Origin: Candidatus Cloacimonadota bacterium
Lineage (GTDB): Bacteria; Muiribacteriota; UBA6191
DNA length: 64,000 bases
Reading direction: 5' to 3'
NCBI GenBank assembly: GCA_023954715.1
Contig: JAGSHD010000008.1
Coordinates: 62,001 to 126,000, forward strand
Shown piece after piece: positions 63,019 to 64,000 of this stretch; the first letter of the stretch is position 1; every line of letters starts with the position of its first letter. The translations under genes and the position numbers were made by a program. The notes below the pieces were generated by a model that searched no databases, was not told where the DNA came from, and saw nothing but the letters and a program-made list of their open reading frames with translations.

Positions 63019-64000
63019 ATGGATGATCAAATTGTTCGAAATACAGTGGCTAAGTTGTTCTCAACAGATCGTGAGTTACGGCTTGAGACCTTAAAAGAAA
63101 TTTCAATAGCAGATATGCCTGCTTATGATAAAGCACTAGTCTATTTCTTTAGAAGCGATCCAAGCATCGAAGAGAAAATTATTTGTATACGATCATTTCA
63201 TAACTTTGATAGAGAAGGTGTTTTAGAGTGTATAGAAGATGCTAGTGTAGACGAATACTATGAGATTCGTTTGTCCGCTTTTAAAAGAGTAGCGAAGCTT
63301 AAAACAGACCAAGACTTAATCAAGTACTCTTACATTTTGTTACGAGGATTACTGGACTCACATGCTGAAAATTTGGCCTTTTGTCTTGAAATATTTCAGA
63401 GTTCTAAACTGAAGGATAAATTAAGTCAATTGATTGCTATCCATTATGATCAAAATAATCCGTCATCATGTTTGGCGACTTTGTTTTTAATTTATGAGTT
63501 AAATTTGTCTGATCAACTATTTGTTTTGGAGACTTGTTTAAATCATGAAGACTCTAGAGTCAGTTCTTATGCTGTAAAACTACTTCCTCTTTACATTAAG
63601 AAGTTTCCTCACCTTAAAGACTTAGAAGTTCGAACAAGAGTGATCGACACAGAAGAAGTAGACTTAAAGCAGTTAAGTACAACTTTAAAAGATAAGGATA
63701 TTACAAAAGTTGTTGATTATCTGATTAAGCTTAGAAAGCTACCAAAGACAATGCTGACTACTGAGGTATTGGATTGCTTATTGTCTCATCTAAAAGATGA
63801 GATTAATCCATTTATCATCGCAACAATTATAAAGACTTTGCCATGTTTTGAAAACTTTAAGGCTTATGATGAAATTTGTGAGTATTTGTTACACGAGGAT
63901 CAAAGAGTAGTAGCTAACTGTGTAGAGTGTCTATCTGACCAAGGAGATAAAAGAGTTTTAGAGTTTATTGCTCTCAAAATCGCTCACCTAGATTATTCTA
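63019..64000 (+). CDS. HEAT-like repeat protein, truncated by window edge
   Basis: The frame is open from ATG 63019 (AGGAACC upstream) to the right edge, 327 codons so far. The product starts MDDQIVRNTVAKLFSTDREL and is a chain of helical pairs such as DEYYEIRLSAFKRVAKLK and VANCVECLSDQGDKRVLEF, typical of HEAT/PBS-lyase-like repeats. No signal peptide, so it is cytoplasmic, in contrast to the HEAT lipoprotein at 50469. The C-terminal part and any attached domain are out of view. Confidence 0.75.
   Translation, partial: MDDQIVRNTVAKLFSTDRELRLETLKEISIADMPAYDKALVYFFRSDPSIEEKIICIRSFHNFDREGVLECIEDASVDEYYEIRLSAFKRVAKLKTDQDLIKYSYILLRGLLDSHAENLAFCLEIFQSSKLKDKLSQLIAIHYDQNNPSSCLATLFLIYELNLSDQLFVLETCLNHEDSRVSSYAVKLLPLYIKKFPHLKDLEVRTRVIDTEEVDLKQLSTTLKDKDITKVVDYLIKLRKLPKTMLTTEVLDCLLSHLKDEINPFIIATIIKTLPCFENFKAYDEICEYLLHEDQRVVANCVECLSDQGDKRVLEFIALKIAHLDYS

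Noticed and set aside
1-64000. tRNA, rRNA, insertion sequences, prophage genes
   Set aside because: None recognised on reading both strands; no tRNA cloverleaf or transposase motif was seen, although a short tRNA could be missed without a covariance search.

Overview
The window is AT-rich, gene-dense bacterial chromosome. It uses the standard code (TGA is a stop), has AGGAG-type ribosome binding sites and several GTG/TTG starts. The cell is Gram-negative (diderm): there is an RND efflux pump with its periplasmic adaptor, a phosphate-selective-type porin, a second beta-barrel protein, lipoproteins and many Sec-exported enzymes. No rRNA, tRNA, transposase, phage gene or CRISPR array was found. 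The lineage cannot be fixed from the sequence. The mix of low GC, a DeoC-type microcompartment fragment, DUF4331 and HEAT-repeat proteins would fit an uncultured aquatic lineage, for example the Margulisbacteria sibling to Cyanobacteria, but that is a guess.

0-18.5 kb: RND pump and adaptor (minus strand); NUDIX-GNAT pair; methyltransferase; membrane protein plus HEPN/DUF4145-like pair; a large helical membrane-anchored protein; DUF4331-TPR-DUF309 operon; VOC protein; nucleotidyltransferase; OprP-type porin; zinc-ribbon membrane protein overlapping a site-2 protease; P-loop kinase-like protein. 18.5-34.5 kb: SPFH protein with a ribbon-helix-helix partner; M3 metallopeptidase lipoprotein; SelO; secreted endonuclease I; NhaC antiporter; RecQ overlapping RmuC; DOPA-dioxygenase-like protein; PepF; methyltransferase.

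34.5-50 kb: secreted clostripain-type protease; a lone phosphorothioation-associated methyltransferase; an exported MEMO-AMMECR1 fusion; Sel1/PEGA protein with a small upstream gene; GT-C-type membrane protein; cytochrome c, outer-membrane protein and class III adenylyl cyclase in a row; thermolysin-type M4 protease; a pair of basic exported proteins; MoxR operon. 50-64 kb: HEAT lipoprotein; mini-protein with a flagellar-rod-like tail; exported Asn/Gly/Gln-rich protein; PD40 lipoprotein; radical SAM protein with a small partner; LysM plus degenerate M23 protein; lysS-BMC-P-deoC operon; truncated HEAT protein at the right edge.

Two themes recur. One is secretion of degradative enzymes (M4, C11, M3 and endonuclease I) together with envelope proteins, which suggests scavenging of external polymers. 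The other is isolated parts of larger systems: a microcompartment vertex protein with a DeoC cargo but no hexameric shell gene, a Dnd-linked methyltransferase without dnd genes, and MoxR without its usual partners. The best candidate for something undescribed is a roughly 100-bp palindromic repeat present three times (12.67, 58.36 and 58.55 kb). Its long stem is preserved by compensatory changes between copies.
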